From Strobilurus pachycystidiatus (lineage: Eukaryota > Basidiomycota > Agaricomycetes > Agaricales > Physalacriaceae), in contig JAHLMK010000044.1 of assembly GCA_019915135.1 (NCBI GenBank), positions 22,056 to 86,055 on the forward strand: a stretch of 64,000 nucleotides of DNA, read 5' to 3'. The stretch's first letter is position 1; each line of letters opens with the position of its first letter. A program made the position numbers and the translations under genes. The notes below the pieces were generated by a model. It had not been told where the DNA came from. It worked only from the letters and a program-made list of their open reading frames with translations, and did no database searches. Shown here piece by piece: positions 48,918 to 58,199 of this stretch.

Positions 48918-49352
48918 TTGTGGCAGCAGAAGCGGCCGGCAGTTGACGCGAGACAATTTGTCAGCAGATCCGCCTTGATCTCCTCCCATCATCTTTCGTT
49001 TCCTTTTCATCGCTGTTCATCTGGGAAACGACCTCTGGATGACGACCGGCCTCGCCTTGGATCATGGACTCGTATCACAGCGGCTTTGTCGGCTGTGCGC
49101 GAACACGGAAAATCGCTAGCGGAGCTTCGGGACGTCGGACGCCAGCTTGATATCTGCTTTGAAGGTGCGTAGTTAGCTGGAAATTGTATCTTTTTCTGCT
49201 CTGCACGCGCTCAGGACACAGGAAACGCACGAAAACCAGGCGAACGCAAATGCCAGACTCCTCGCGAATGGATTGGGCGCTCTCTTTCTCCAGCACGGCA
49301 GAAACCGCGCATCTAACCCTGATATTCCGCAATCTTGAACTTCTCATCGGCC
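48918..49352 (+). CDS. Putative gene fragment, helical N-terminal-like segment
   Basis: A plus frame from ATG 48918 contains SWTRITAALSAVREHGKSLA followed by ELRDVGRQLDICFEG. It is amphipathic and helical in character, like the N-terminal helical domains that precede NACHT modules in basidiomycete proteins. That comparison is from general memory and is weak. A GT..CTCAG intron near 49169-49214 would continue into NANARLLANGLGALFLQHG and stop near 49352. A homologous degraded copy sits at 47020-47400. No NACHT or repeat domain follows, so this is a truncated gene or a relic. Confidence 0.35.
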
Positions 49353-50156
49353 GGCATTCCCTCTATCATTCATGGGCCGCCGGTGCATCCTAACCCTACG
49401 CTCTCTCGTGGCGTCTCGTCGCATCTCCATCGTAACCCTGTACCGCTCCTCCTGGCCATCACACTCGCCACTCGTCATCGCGATCCTCCTCCCCCTCACG
49501 GCCGCGCCAGGGACCGGATCTTCTCACCAACCCGCTTCTTCTCCCTGACCTTCCCCCGTCATTCCCTCTGTTCGCCATTCTCCAATTTGGACACTCATCA
49601 ATGACAGCATTTACGAGGGAGTGTGATGGTCCGTGCGCGTTCGGTCTGTCGCCGGAAGCTGGGCTGGGGATCTCGGTGCTGTATCCTGGACGAGCTATCG
49701 AGGGATACGGATGATTGAAGGGTGATGGATCAGAGAGTCGCATAACCGCGCCGGCCTCGAGCACACGTGAAGTATACACCTCATTTTAGTTCCCGTCTAA
49801 ATGTTACCTTGACTTACCCCAATGAAAATAAATTGTGATCCTTCCATATCCGTGGTAATCCTGCTAGCCATCGTGCCATGGTCTTAGCGGCGACGTGGAT
49901 TTGCACTATTCACTACCGCTTGCCAGTCGCGAGATTCCGACATCAGAGGCATCGTTCGAATTGGGCGCGCACATACCGCAAACAATGGTGTATCACCTAC
50001 CATCCGCAGTTGCGCGGCCGAGACAGATGGAGCCCAGAGCAGGCAAAGAGGAAAGATCATTAGATGGCCATGAAGTAAGTACATCGATAGAGAAGCTACG
50101 TGTTGAACGCGTAAACAGACAGCTCGTTGCCTGAAGCTTCAAAGAACTGCCACAGG
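49353..50156. other. Intergenic, pyrimidine-rich; no gene seen
   Basis: 49400-49610 is strongly CT-rich on the plus strand (CGATCCTCCTCCCCCTCACG and similar), resembling the CT-rich segments at 59920-60050 and 61500-61790. Frames on both strands are short or of low complexity. 49800-50156 includes the 3' flank of the secreted-protein gene and nothing else that I can support. Confidence 0.5.
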
Positions 50157-50657
50157 TCAATTCCCGTCATTCCGGCACTGCGTGAGGCGCCATATGTTAT
50201 TGAAAACTGTTCAGAGCGGGAGGCCACTCACACAGACGGAGATTACATCGCCGTTACAATTTCCTGAGCTGGGATCGGTACGGCACGCGTAGCTAGATAC
50301 AAATCAGCCTTTTTCGTACACACCACGGAGCTAAAGCCAAACATGAGTCCGGTATGGGTACTCTTGTATCGATTGAAGATGATGGGCGGGGGGCTACACC
50401 CGAAGATTCCTTGATCGCAAGGATTCCCGTTGGTGAACAGGCTGTCGGCAACGTTGCAGCTGTCATCATAGACAAGCCCTTAATTAACGGGCGTAACGTC
50501 AATGACTGAAGGTGCACAGAACTTCGAACTTACATTCAGTGAAACCATTGTTTTCGGGAAAGGCCATACCAATGCCGTAATTGAACCCGCCACATATGGC
50601 GCCAACCTTCGCAGCATAGAGGAAAGAAACGGAGAGTGAGACGGTAGACAACTTCAT
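50157..50657 (-). CDS. Small secreted cysteine-rich protein, 113 aa, four exons
   Basis: The exons are 50657-50534, 50478-50343, 50292-50232 and 50177-50157. The introns are 55 nt (GTAAGT..TTAAG), 50 nt (GTTTGG..TCTAG with CTGAT branch) and 54 nt (GTGAGT..GCAG). All phases agree and the coding sum is 342 nt with the stop. The N-terminus MKLSTVSLSVSFLYAAKVGA is a likely secretory signal, with cleavage near residue 20. The mature part has eight cysteines: one after the signal, SC, PC, GC, AC, NC and a final CC close to the C-terminus (GDVISVCCRNDGN). Short length, a signal peptide and an even Cys count fit the broad class of fungal small secreted or effector-like proteins. Specific function and target are unknown. 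Removing the three introns is what reveals the Cys pattern. Confidence 0.8.
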
Positions 50658-50693
50658 GATGAGGATGATGTCGTGTGAAGGAGACGTAGCTAC

Positions 50694-50709
50694 TTTATAC
50701 ACCTTTATA
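50694..50709 (-). promoter_or_regulatory. Tandem TATA boxes of the secreted-protein gene
   Basis: On the minus strand two TATAAA motifs (50699-50694 and 50709-50704) lie about 40-50 bp upstream of the ATG at 50657. The 263-aa and 221-aa genes also have their TATA box roughly 50 bp before the ATG, which implies very short 5' leaders. Confidence 0.65.
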
Positions 50710-50763
50710 GGCCGGGATGTGATTGATCATTCTTGTGCTGGCTAACGTATTCTGCTATTGAAA

Positions 50764-51050
50764 GCGGATGGCTATCCTCCAGTTGATCGGATAGCTATCC
50801 TGTAACTGAGCGGATGGCTATCCTTCGCCTGAGAGGGGCTCGGAGAATCTCAGCGCACCTCACGCCTGACAGACCCGCACGCGACTACTTTGGTCCAGGC
50901 GCGCCAGCGCCTATACAAAAGTGTAAACGGTGATTCTTGTATTCCCCGGTTGATACATGCAATGTAAAATGTTGCTTTCGATCTCCTGAAGCGGATCGCT
51001 ATCCTTCAATGGGGGGATGGCTATCCTTCTTCAAGCGGATGTCTATCCTT
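50764..51050. promoter_or_regulatory. Six palindromic GGATRGCTATCC boxes upstream of the secreted-protein gene
   Basis: Degenerate copies of GCGGATGGCTATCCTT occur at 50764, 50787, 50810, 50991, 51013 and 51035, in two clusters of three with about 23-bp spacing. The second copy holds the perfect 12-bp palindrome GGATAGCTATCC; most of the others differ from it by one base. The clusters lie about 55 to 340 bp upstream of the TATA boxes. Palindromic boxes with helical-turn spacing are typical of dimeric transcription factor sites, but a structural or minisatellite origin is equally possible. Confidence 0.6.
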
Positions 51051-51480
51051 GTACTATGCAGATGAGACGACACACTCTCAGGGGATGGACGTCGCTGATG
51101 GATCTTGCCCTCGTCGAAGACGGTCGGCACAGCAGCTCGTTTTTGTACTCACGGCTAAAACTGGCGAGTCATCATGCAACATAAACGCCTTTCTTGTATC
51201 GTTCTGGTCACTCGCTGTGAGCAGGCAGCTTGTGAGGCAGACTGACGCCCCACGCTCGCATCAAGGAACTGGACGGAGTGGTGTCAGCGTCCGTGTTTGA
51301 AAGATACACGGCCTCGTCATGTATGCAGTTTGTGCGATACTCACATCCGATTCTCGCTCACCAATGGCGTCACGCATCAGGATTCGTACAGGCTGAAGAA
51401 GCTATATACCCACTACGGTTGTACACGGCCGTGATGTTTACAATAACGATAGCTAAGTTCACTCCGCGCTGTCCGGGACG
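51051..51480. other. Intergenic; no gene supported
   Basis: Short plus-strand frames (from 51049 and 51278) overlap each other and have no splice or composition support. Only the palindrome cluster to the left and the 3' end of the next locus are recognisable. Confidence 0.4.
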
Positions 51481-51951
51481 TCAGCGTAGTTTACTTCCTC
51501 GCACAATGGGCTGGGACGCCGAGGCTGAGGCGGTCTCCTCGCTCGTGACTTTCTCTTCAACTGGTCCAAAAAGCGGCCCACTACCACGGGGACCAAAGGT
51601 ACGATGTTACGACACGAAACAGGGATAGACTACAACGTGGAAGGTTAGTAAATCAGCCACAACTCACATGCAATGGATCTTCACCTTCATTTCAGCAAGA
51701 AAATGCTCCTCGTCGTCCGAGGTGGAACTGTCGGTCAGGGTGTTGGTGGCTTCCTTGTCGATAACGAACGCAAAGTATCTCCGCCGCAGCTCTGATACTT
51801 TCACATCAAGATCTGGATGCCCTTCGACCCGGAGCGAAACAAGCTACGAAACAAGCTCATCGTAGAAGAATCCGAATCCTGCCAACAATCCACTATCTCG
51901 TGGAAGCACACTGCCCTCCTTACCAGCCGGATGTTGCTCGTCGATCTTCAT
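51481..51951 (-). pseudogene. Small gene broken by a 12-bp duplication carrying a stop
   Basis: The minus frame from ATG 51951 starts MKIDEQHPAGKEGSVLPRDS and continues through FGFFYDELVS, then meets TAG (51846-51844). It resumes in the same frame with LVSLRVEGHPDLDVKVSELR and a Ser/Asp/Glu linker to KVKIHC. The stop sits inside a tandem 12-bp repeat (TTGTTTCGTAGC / TTGTTTCGCTCC), so a duplication of four codons plus one substitution explains it. A later GTGAGT donor with ACTAAC branch (near 51670), spliced to CGTGGTAG, restores phase and leads to GPLFGPVEEK and a stop at 51481-51483. Function unknown. It could still be expressed as a truncated product or by stop readthrough. Confidence 0.6.
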
Positions 51952-54559
51952 GGCGGGATGATCAGAGAAGAGACTGAGATTATAAAGATGGGCGAGTGGC
52001 TGGGTAAGCGTCAGGGCGGTACCAGGAGAGCACTGCCATTTTCGAGAGACAAAGACGCAAGTCAGATCAGCCTCGAGAGTTCAGGGGCGCAATTCAGTGA
52101 CGGTGGTTTGCGTCAGCATGGAAATTGCGCTCCGAAAGATGCTCATCCTCAGCCTGCATTACGCAGTGCGTCCTTCTGTACGAATTGAGGTAGTAAGTTG
52201 CGTGGCGCCCGTCTTCGATGGCAAGTTGATTTCATGTGCACACATCCCAGGAGGGACGGTTCCACATATGAGGAAGGTGAGACTCCTGTCGTAGACTGAT
52301 GGGACTGGCAAGGCTTTCCTTCGCGATTTCCTGTCATATTGAGCGAGGCGCCCCATAGGATTCGGGCTTGGGCATTCGCGACAGACGAAACAATCGCCAG
52401 GCACGGGCGAATTGCGTAATGTTGCGAACCTAGACATAGAGACAGTCAGTCCTGAAAGAATTCGGAGAATGACACGGCGAGTGGAAACGATATTGTTTGG
52501 ACGTCGCAGTACAAGAGGCCCTGAGAAAAGATTGCTCGGCAGAACCCGACCACAGTGCATCCAAAATGGGACAAGCGCTCCTGACCACTCCCGACCATCA
52601 CACCGACAGTCTTCCGTCTCTCACGTTGAGACCCGCCATCGACGCGGGACGCGGCATATTCTCATGGGCTTCATCGACGCGTGCGTCTTCTGGTCACATC
52701 TTCATCCGCCGACAGATCTCCTTCGCCCGGATGCGACGTTGCTCCACCAATCTTCGCTTGAACGCAATCTCCTCTCACTCATGGCAGTCGATGTTGACAT
52801 GTCCTCTGACACGTTTCCGTTGCAAGATACCAACCGGCGGCATGCACCTCGGCCCAGTCGTCAAGTCGTTCCTCGTCCAATCGACTGGATCTCAAGCGCT
52901 GCACCCAACTCTTTCCAGCAAGTGAACATGCCCGATGGATCTTAGAAGCGTAGAAAAGATATTAGGCCGCTCGATCTTCTCATGGTGCGTCTCTGTGACA
53001 CTCTCAATCTGCGGGTCGGGCTGATTCGCACTTTCCAGCGCCAACATGCGACGCATGGCGGTCATATGTCATTGATGTCGTTGCGCTCATCAACACTCTA
53101 CACGTCCGTGCGCCTGACTCTGCTGGTCGTTTATCTCACCCTCCCCACGATCAACGCCCAAACCCCGAACAAACGGAGGAAACATCCCGTAGTGATTGTC
53201 CCACTGCATGCGCTCGTTTTATGGCTAGGACATCGGTATCGGCGTCGACCTCCAGAGATATCGTCGCCGAGGAGCAGGATTGCGAAACGGAAGGGCCTGA
53301 TTTCTACAAGCCGGCGTCAGGAAGACCTCGAAACCAATCTTGTTCTTCTTCCAGTCAATCCTAGGTGTGTGTGCGCCCGTTCTTCCTAAGCCCGTTGCTA
53401 ACCGTCTCCAAAAGAGTTGGAAGGCGCTGCTCTTTGTCTTTCCGCCGTTGCTCCTTGCCTGTCAAATCCGACGTGTCCGACTTCTCGCTCAGTTCTGCTA
53501 TAACGAGGTTCCAGTGTATGCTGTCCGATATCACCTTCGCGCGATCTCTGACACACCATGTAGATCGTGCGGACCAGATTTGACGACGATCTGACCTTCT
53601 TGCGTCTATCTCGACACTAACATTGTCAGCGCCACCGAACATGTTACTCGAGCCTCATACAACGAGTTTCTAGAGCATGATTCAAGTTGGTACGCCGCCG
53701 ACTGCATCAAGTACGCATGCCCGAAAGTTCTCTTATCCTTCTTTCGCTGTCGATTCGTCTAATAACGAGTGACGGAACCCAGCAACCCGGGTAAGTCCTC
53801 CCGTCTAATTTCCGTTGCCACCTCCTTACTCATGCACTTCATAGGAGGTTGCGGCGCTCACTCGTGTGTATGTATGCGCTGTGTCAAAAAGCTTTTGTCT
53901 GTACTTCTGACGCGACATGTATAACTTGAAATGAGAACTCTTCTTCCAGACGAACCCACACTGCCTGATCCCGAGACCTTTGAAAAACATGGGCGAGGGC
54001 GTCTTGTGAATGTAAGTGACGGCAATCAATTCATGGGTGTCTAGGGCTTCGATATGGGGTCGCGCGGATGATCATGAGATTGTTGCGACGGTGGCTGGCA
54101 CGATCGCGAACGGAGTTCATATGGTGCCAGTGTGATGAACGGCGCCCATCCTGTCTTGTACTGCTGAGCAATCCGACTCGGAGTCATATCAAATCCAGAT
54201 GGAAGCTTGGTACGTACGTTCATATTATACGATTGCGAGCTTGCCACCGTTATGAGACAGACATTCAGCATCGCTTGCCCACAGAAGACCGCTTCAGACA
54301 ATTTGTTGTTGTGCCACCTAGTCTGAGTTGATCCAAATGTCACTTCTTCAACGAGATTACGACCTTGAGTGTTCGGAGGATTGATTGATTGTCTTACCAG
54401 GATATTCAGATTTGGCCTTCATTACTCTTCTCGCCGAAGGTATACTAGACACGTTTCTGCAAACTCCAGCACAAAGCGGAGCAGTTTCATTACTTGAGTG
54501 CCTACAAGTTACATTGTCTACCCGTACACTACATCCGCTGCACAACCATCCCGACTTCA
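51952..54559. other. Gene-poor stretch with unresolved coding-like fragments
   Basis: No complete gene could be built. On the minus strand, 53361-53642 reads STWCVRDRAKVISDSIHWNL and DTSDLTGKEQRRKDKEQRLP, and after an unresolved splice IDWKKNKIGFEVFLTPA (around 53240-53355). These look like exons of one gene, but no phase-consistent intron joins them. On the plus strand, short exon-like pieces such as EPTLPDPETFEKHGRGRLVN end at a GTAAGT near 54011. 52340-52980 has overlapping frames on both strands and no decisive signal. Pseudogenisation or missing exons are both possible. Confidence 0.35.
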
Positions 54560-55460
54560 CTAAATTGTTGACCTACGGAACGCCTCCTGCCTCGACATTG
54601 GAGAACATGGCACGAGGACGAGATTATCCGGCTTCTGGTCAACGTCCATGCTTGCCTTCAAGTTACAGGCGATATCTCCCAGTGGGCGTATGTCGATTGG
54701 ACTCCCAGATTCAATTACGAGACGCAACATGCTGTCAACCGTCCTGCAAAATCTGATGCTCGCTTCGCGCTGGTGAGAGTCTCGCTTGATTGCCGATTCG
54801 AAATCTGGACTTTGTGAGACCATATACACGACTGCATCTTTCACGAGCCGGTTGACGTCCACATCTTGGTCGTACAGCAGGCCCTCTCCTGTGCAGTCAA
54901 ACGTCAGACATTGCCCGGCCACAAGAGTCACTGGCAGAACATAAACATACCATTTGGTCTCCCTTGGATATCAGCGTAGGTTGCTAGAAGCACTTGATAG
55001 TAGGCCAGTGGCGCCGGAAACCCTCCTGGGCAACTCTGATAGGCATTCCACATCGCCACAAGTAAGCCTTCAATACGCGCACACATATATGACGGCCAAA
55101 ATTCCTTGTGCATGCTATCTCCCGGCCCAGCCCACTTCCACTCATCAACTCCAAGACCATGCGCCACGGCCTGTTTGATGTTGTGTGCCGCTCTCTTCAA
55201 CTGAGCGCTGCATGAATGTTAGCCCTCGTAAGCCACAGAAAGGTTGTGACGCACTGAATGTCTTCTTTCGCCATGTCTGGGAAGGCACTACGGGGCAAGG
55301 AGTAGATGTGTCTATGAGTGTTCCCAGTGGCGGCGTGACCATGGGGCGCCTGGAAGTCCCAATCGAGGATCATGGCCACAATGAAGCAAAGCTGATGTTG
55401 TATGTCATGATCTGGTTTGTAGTAGCCATATCCCAGGAAGTTTGTGTCGATGGTGTTCAT
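54560..55460 (-). CDS. Hypothetical protein, 263 aa, three exons
   Basis: The exons are 55460-55255, 55207-54951 and 54888-54560. The introns are 47 nt (GTGCGT..GCTAAC..ATGCAG) and 62 nt (GTATGT..CTGAC..GCACAG). Both introns have strong donor and branch sites, both phases match, and the total is 792 nt with the stop. The start at 55460 is chosen because the frame has a stop upstream and a TATTTAA lies about 50 bp before it. The protein is rich in aromatic residues: LGYGYYKPDHDIQHQL near the start, VDEWKWAGPGDSMHKEFWPS in the middle, then LLYDQDVDVNRLVKDAVVYM. It looks soluble and helical. I do not recognise the family. Long plus-strand frames lie antisense to it but lack consistent splicing. 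Confidence 0.75.
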
Positions 55461-55508
55461 ATTGGCGGCGAGATAGTGCGATGGACCAACACGTTCACTT
55501 TAGGCAGC

Positions 55509-55515
55509 TTAAATA
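55509..55515 (-). promoter_or_regulatory. TATA-like box of the 263-aa gene
   Basis: TATTTAA on the minus strand, about 50 bp upstream of the ATG at 55460. The spacing matches the TATA-to-ATG distance of the other genes here, but the motif is not a strict TATA consensus. Confidence 0.4.
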
Positions 55516-55529
55516 GTCATGCTTTTGGT

Positions 55530-56042
55530 GCTGGGTGATCGGAAAACATCTGCACTGCACAGGCGGATCCCTATGTCTCCCTGCAAGGTCAGATGCATCT
55601 AGGCAGACCGAAGGAGAATCAGAGGAGGGACAATGTCAATCAACCGCAAATGCTTGCACAGCCACTTATTCGCCTTTTTCTTCCGTCGTTCATCTTGACT
55701 TCTGCACTCTGTCTGCTCCGCGAAGCCGCAGAGAGAATCAATCGTGATCTCCTATCCATGGGCAGCTGGAACAAATTGAAGAACGCGCGCGTCGAGGCAA
55801 TATGGAACGAGCCACGAAACGAGGATCGCACTGCCTCAGTCGGTGCACACATGTCGGACCCGGGAGCGGAGCCTTTACGGAACGCACGTGACGTTCATAT
55901 GCAACAGCCCTGTTCGCAACTTCATCATGAACCAGAACAGTGCCAATGCCTCAAGAATGTCCTCGGGTATGTGTCCCCCCCACCTATGGCTTGATGCCCT
56001 TATGTCCGTATTATTCAGATATCTTTCAATCCTGACGAGATC
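55530..56042 (+). other. Coding-like plus-strand exons, model unresolved
   Basis: The plus frame at 55593-55994 contains LREAAERINRDLLSMGSWNK and ARVEAIWNEPRNEDRTASVG, which have protein-like composition. A good GTATGT donor lies at 55969 and a TTATTCAG acceptor at 56019, but joining them in this frame leads to an early stop, whereas the next block (56043 on) needs another phase. Either an exon boundary is missed or the locus is degenerate. Confidence 0.35.
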
Positions 56043-56255
56043 ATGACCTCGTTGAGCCTAGCCGAACGTGTGGCATTTTGGGAATCAACTCGGGAGTGGC
56101 TTTACGACCACGGCTATAAACTCTATACACCGCTCGACTTGCAACATGAATGGAGCTTTGACTCCTATCCGCTAGGTGGTGACGAGGGTCAGCCTGATAG
56201 TGCTTTCCCTTTTGCCTTCCGAGAGAGGTTAATAAGTTGTTTTCATCATTCCTAG
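56043..56255 (+). CDS. Coding-like terminal exon ending just before a MITE
   Basis: From the TTATTCAG acceptor at 56019 the plus strand reads ISFNPDEIMTSLSLAERVAF, then ESTREWLYDHGYKLYTPLDL and YPLGGDEGQPDSAFPFAF, ending at TAG 56253-56255. Composition is convincingly protein-like. The ATG at 56043 is inside this stretch; the true start may be in upstream exons. The MITE target duplication starts 2 bp after the stop. Removing the MITE would continue the sequence into another open frame (PEPVSLIGELVHARGRHPP), so the gene may originally have been longer. Family unknown. Confidence 0.45.
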   Translation: MTSLSLAERVAFWESTREWLYDHGYKLYTPLDLQHEWSFDSYPLGGDEGQPDSAFPFAFRERLISCFHHS

Positions 56256-56256
56256 C

Positions 56257-56264
56257 TCCCGAGC
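56257..56264. repeat. MITE target duplication, left (TCCCGAGC)
   Basis: 8-bp direct repeat directly before the left terminal inverted repeat. Confidence 0.85.
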
Positions 56265-56715
56265 AGGCCCCCGGACGCTCCCCCAAAGGTCTGTCACTAA
56301 AATTCGTCAAAACTGAACCTCAAATATCCAATTTTTTTCTGGGCTGCAGACGTCAAATGTTCAAAAAGCGACAGTGATTCTGGTCACATTTCGTGACAGA
56401 GGCCAAAGGTGTGACACGCTTTTTCTTCTTGACACCTCTTGACACCTCTTCCTCTGATGAGAAGCTACACCAGACTACAGTATGTAAACTGCGACGTGTT
56501 GGTACGTATCTGTACATATTACTTGGGCTTCGCGGTCCATCATCGCATGCCGGTTACCCTTTGGGACTCCAAGCCGATCTCAAATGTTCAAAAATGCGAC
56601 AGGGATTTCACTCAAAAACCCTCAAATGTTCAAAAAACCGACAAGGAAACTCGATTTTTCGCCCCCTCAAATGTTCAAATCTGCGACACACCTCCAGGGG
56701 AGCGTCCGGGGGCCT
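56265..56715. mobile_element. hAT-like MITE, 451 bp
   Basis: Terminal inverted repeats AGGCCCCCGGACGCTCCCC (56265-56283, with its exact reverse complement at 56697-56715) flank a non-coding interior; similarity continues for about ten more bases. The 8-bp sequence TCCCGAGC lies directly outside both ends (56257-56264 and 56716-56723). An 8-bp target duplication is typical of hAT transposons. The interior has four copies of TCAAATGTTCAAA followed by CGACA (56353, 56580, 56622, 56667), resembling the subterminal transposase-binding repeats of hAT elements. No transposase is encoded. Confidence 0.88.
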
Positions 56716-56723
56716 TCCCGAGC
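56716..56723. repeat. MITE target duplication, right (TCCCGAGC)
   Basis: Identical 8-bp sequence directly after the right terminal inverted repeat. Confidence 0.85.
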
Positions 56724-57461
56724 CCGTGTCGTTGATTGGCGAATTGGTACATGCGCGAGGTCGGCATCCGCCCATTATCTTGGCGGGCATAGTCCGTGTC
56801 TGGAGATGCTGTAGATAGTCGCAATAGACTTGATATGCTGTTAAGTCGATGGCAAGGCGGTGGAACTTTGATCAAAGTGTGGCGCAAGTATTGCTCAGTT
56901 CAGTGATAGGTGTAGACAACACCACATTGCGATTCGACAGCTGCGCTGGATGTTTACTACTCATCCACCCTCATGTAGCAGTTTGCACGCCTTTGCGGTC
57001 TCCACTTATGACCAGGAGTTTTACCATGCACAACAATTGGCCACGCCACAGGACCGAGTCGGCGCATAGGAAAAGCCGTTGTTTGTGAGTGGCTGTAACG
57101 CTGACCAGAGCAATGTCTTCATTAACTGAATAAGCAATCTTTCGAGAGGAAAGTGAGCAGGAGACAACAGTGAGAGGAAAGGACGACTGAGCCTCGTGTT
57201 GTCGCCAACAAGAGGGAACACGGGGGCTGGGTCGCCGGGAATGACAAGCCACATCCACACCCGAGGACGCCGAATGTGTTGCACCCACCATACTAAGTAC
57301 GCGATCGGCGCTACACAGTGACTCGATGAATCACGGCGAACACCTTTAGCGGATCATGATGTGCACCTATGGATCACAATTCTGCACCTTCGCGTTGATC
57401 CCCGCCTGTCAGTTGATGATGTGGAACATTGATGTGAGGCGTACATAATCAAGTCGAGGGG
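56724..57461. other. Intergenic; short coding-like frames, no gene supported
   Basis: 56724-56816 continues the frame interrupted by the MITE (PEPVSLIGELVHARGRHPP). The minus frame at 56971-57291 (including SSRKIAYSVNEDIALVSVTA) has some protein character but no start, stop or splice context that fits. 57290-57461 is the upstream region of the next gene. Confidence 0.35.
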
Positions 57462-57469
57462 TATATAAG
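57462..57469 (+). promoter_or_regulatory. TATA box of the 214-aa gene
   Basis: TATATAAG in a GGGG-TATATAAG-AAAG context. The ATG at 57477 lies only 8 bp past it, inside the expected pre-initiation zone, so the ATG at 57555 is the more likely start. Confidence 0.7.
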
Positions 57470-57554
57470 AAAGCAGGTGTGCATCGACACTATCATCCAC
57501 CTCAACCATACTTCACCACCAGCATATCTACTACTACCACACCACTACCACCAC

Positions 57555-58199
57555 ATGTCAGACTACTTTGACACTACACCCGCTGGCATGAGCGGGTCCG
57601 TCGCATATGCACCAAGCAGTGCCCAAGTCGGCAATGAAAACCTTCGACGGTCGGAACCAGCCTACGGTCAAGAGCTGGTGGAGCTGCTTTACAGCTCTTC
57701 CCAAACGATCAGAGATATGTTCCCACAGAGTTATCCATGGGAAACCCAGCACGCAATTCCCCTGGGCTTGTCGACCATAATCAACCAACCAATCACTCTA
57801 AGCATCATCCATTCCGCCTCACGTGACGGTACCAACGTGTGGATCTTGGACTTCAACAAACCACCTACAATGGTCCGCTACAATAACAATGCAGGCGAAA
57901 CTTTTGTCACAGAATCTCAACTCACGATAACGATTGACAAGTCTGCTAAAGCCATGGTGGATCAGGCCCACCATTTCAGAGGCAACGAGATCTTTGAACA
58001 GCATTACACTTGGTCTATGTTCATGAGGGACATATCGACAGTTGCCTCCTACAGACAGTCCATTCGATATGTAGCCAGTCGGACTTCCAACGGCGAGATG
58101 TCCCGGCGCTTCTTCGACCCCGAACCCCGGGGTCGTTCAAATCACGCAAACCTATCGCATGACATCGATCCGCGATACCAACTCACTAGGTTCTTGTAG
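57555..58199 (+). CDS. Hypothetical protein, 214 aa, single exon
   Basis: An uninterrupted frame starts at MSDYFDTTPAGMSGS and ends at TAG 58197-58199. A longer in-frame start at 57477 would give 240 aa, but it lies only 8 bp from the TATA box and adds a His/Leu/Pro-rich stretch that reads like 5' leader. Recognisable stretches are ELVELLYSSSQTIRDMFPQS, PWETQHAIPLGL, DGTNVWILDFNKPPTMVRYN and IFEQHYTWSMFMRDIS. There is no signal peptide, transmembrane span or known motif; the overall look is a soluble alpha/beta protein. It is the only intronless gene supported here. The family is not recognised. Confidence 0.72.
   Translation: MSDYFDTTPAGMSGSVAYAPSSAQVGNENLRRSEPAYGQELVELLYSSSQTIRDMFPQSYPWETQHAIPLGLSTIINQPITLSIIHSASRDGTNVWILDFNKPPTMVRYNNNAGETFVTESQLTITIDKSAKAMVDQAHHFRGNEIFEQHYTWSMFMRDISTVASYRQSIRYVASRTSNGEMSRRFFDPEPRGRSNHANLSHDIDPRYQLTRFL

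Noticed and set aside
49935..49965. tRNA gene suggested by TTCGAATT near 49954
   Set aside because: No A-box at suitable distance and no cloverleaf pairing.
54385..55538. Plus-strand frames opposite the 263-aa gene (54385-54756, 55185-55538)
   Set aside because: The minus-strand model has two introns with strong donor, branch and acceptor sites and matching phase; the plus frames have no such support and are its antisense shadow.
57477..57554. Upstream start (ATG 57477) for the 214-aa gene
   Set aside because: It lies 8 bp from the TATA box, upstream of the expected transcription start, and the added 26 residues are His/Pro/Leu-rich, as in a translated leader.
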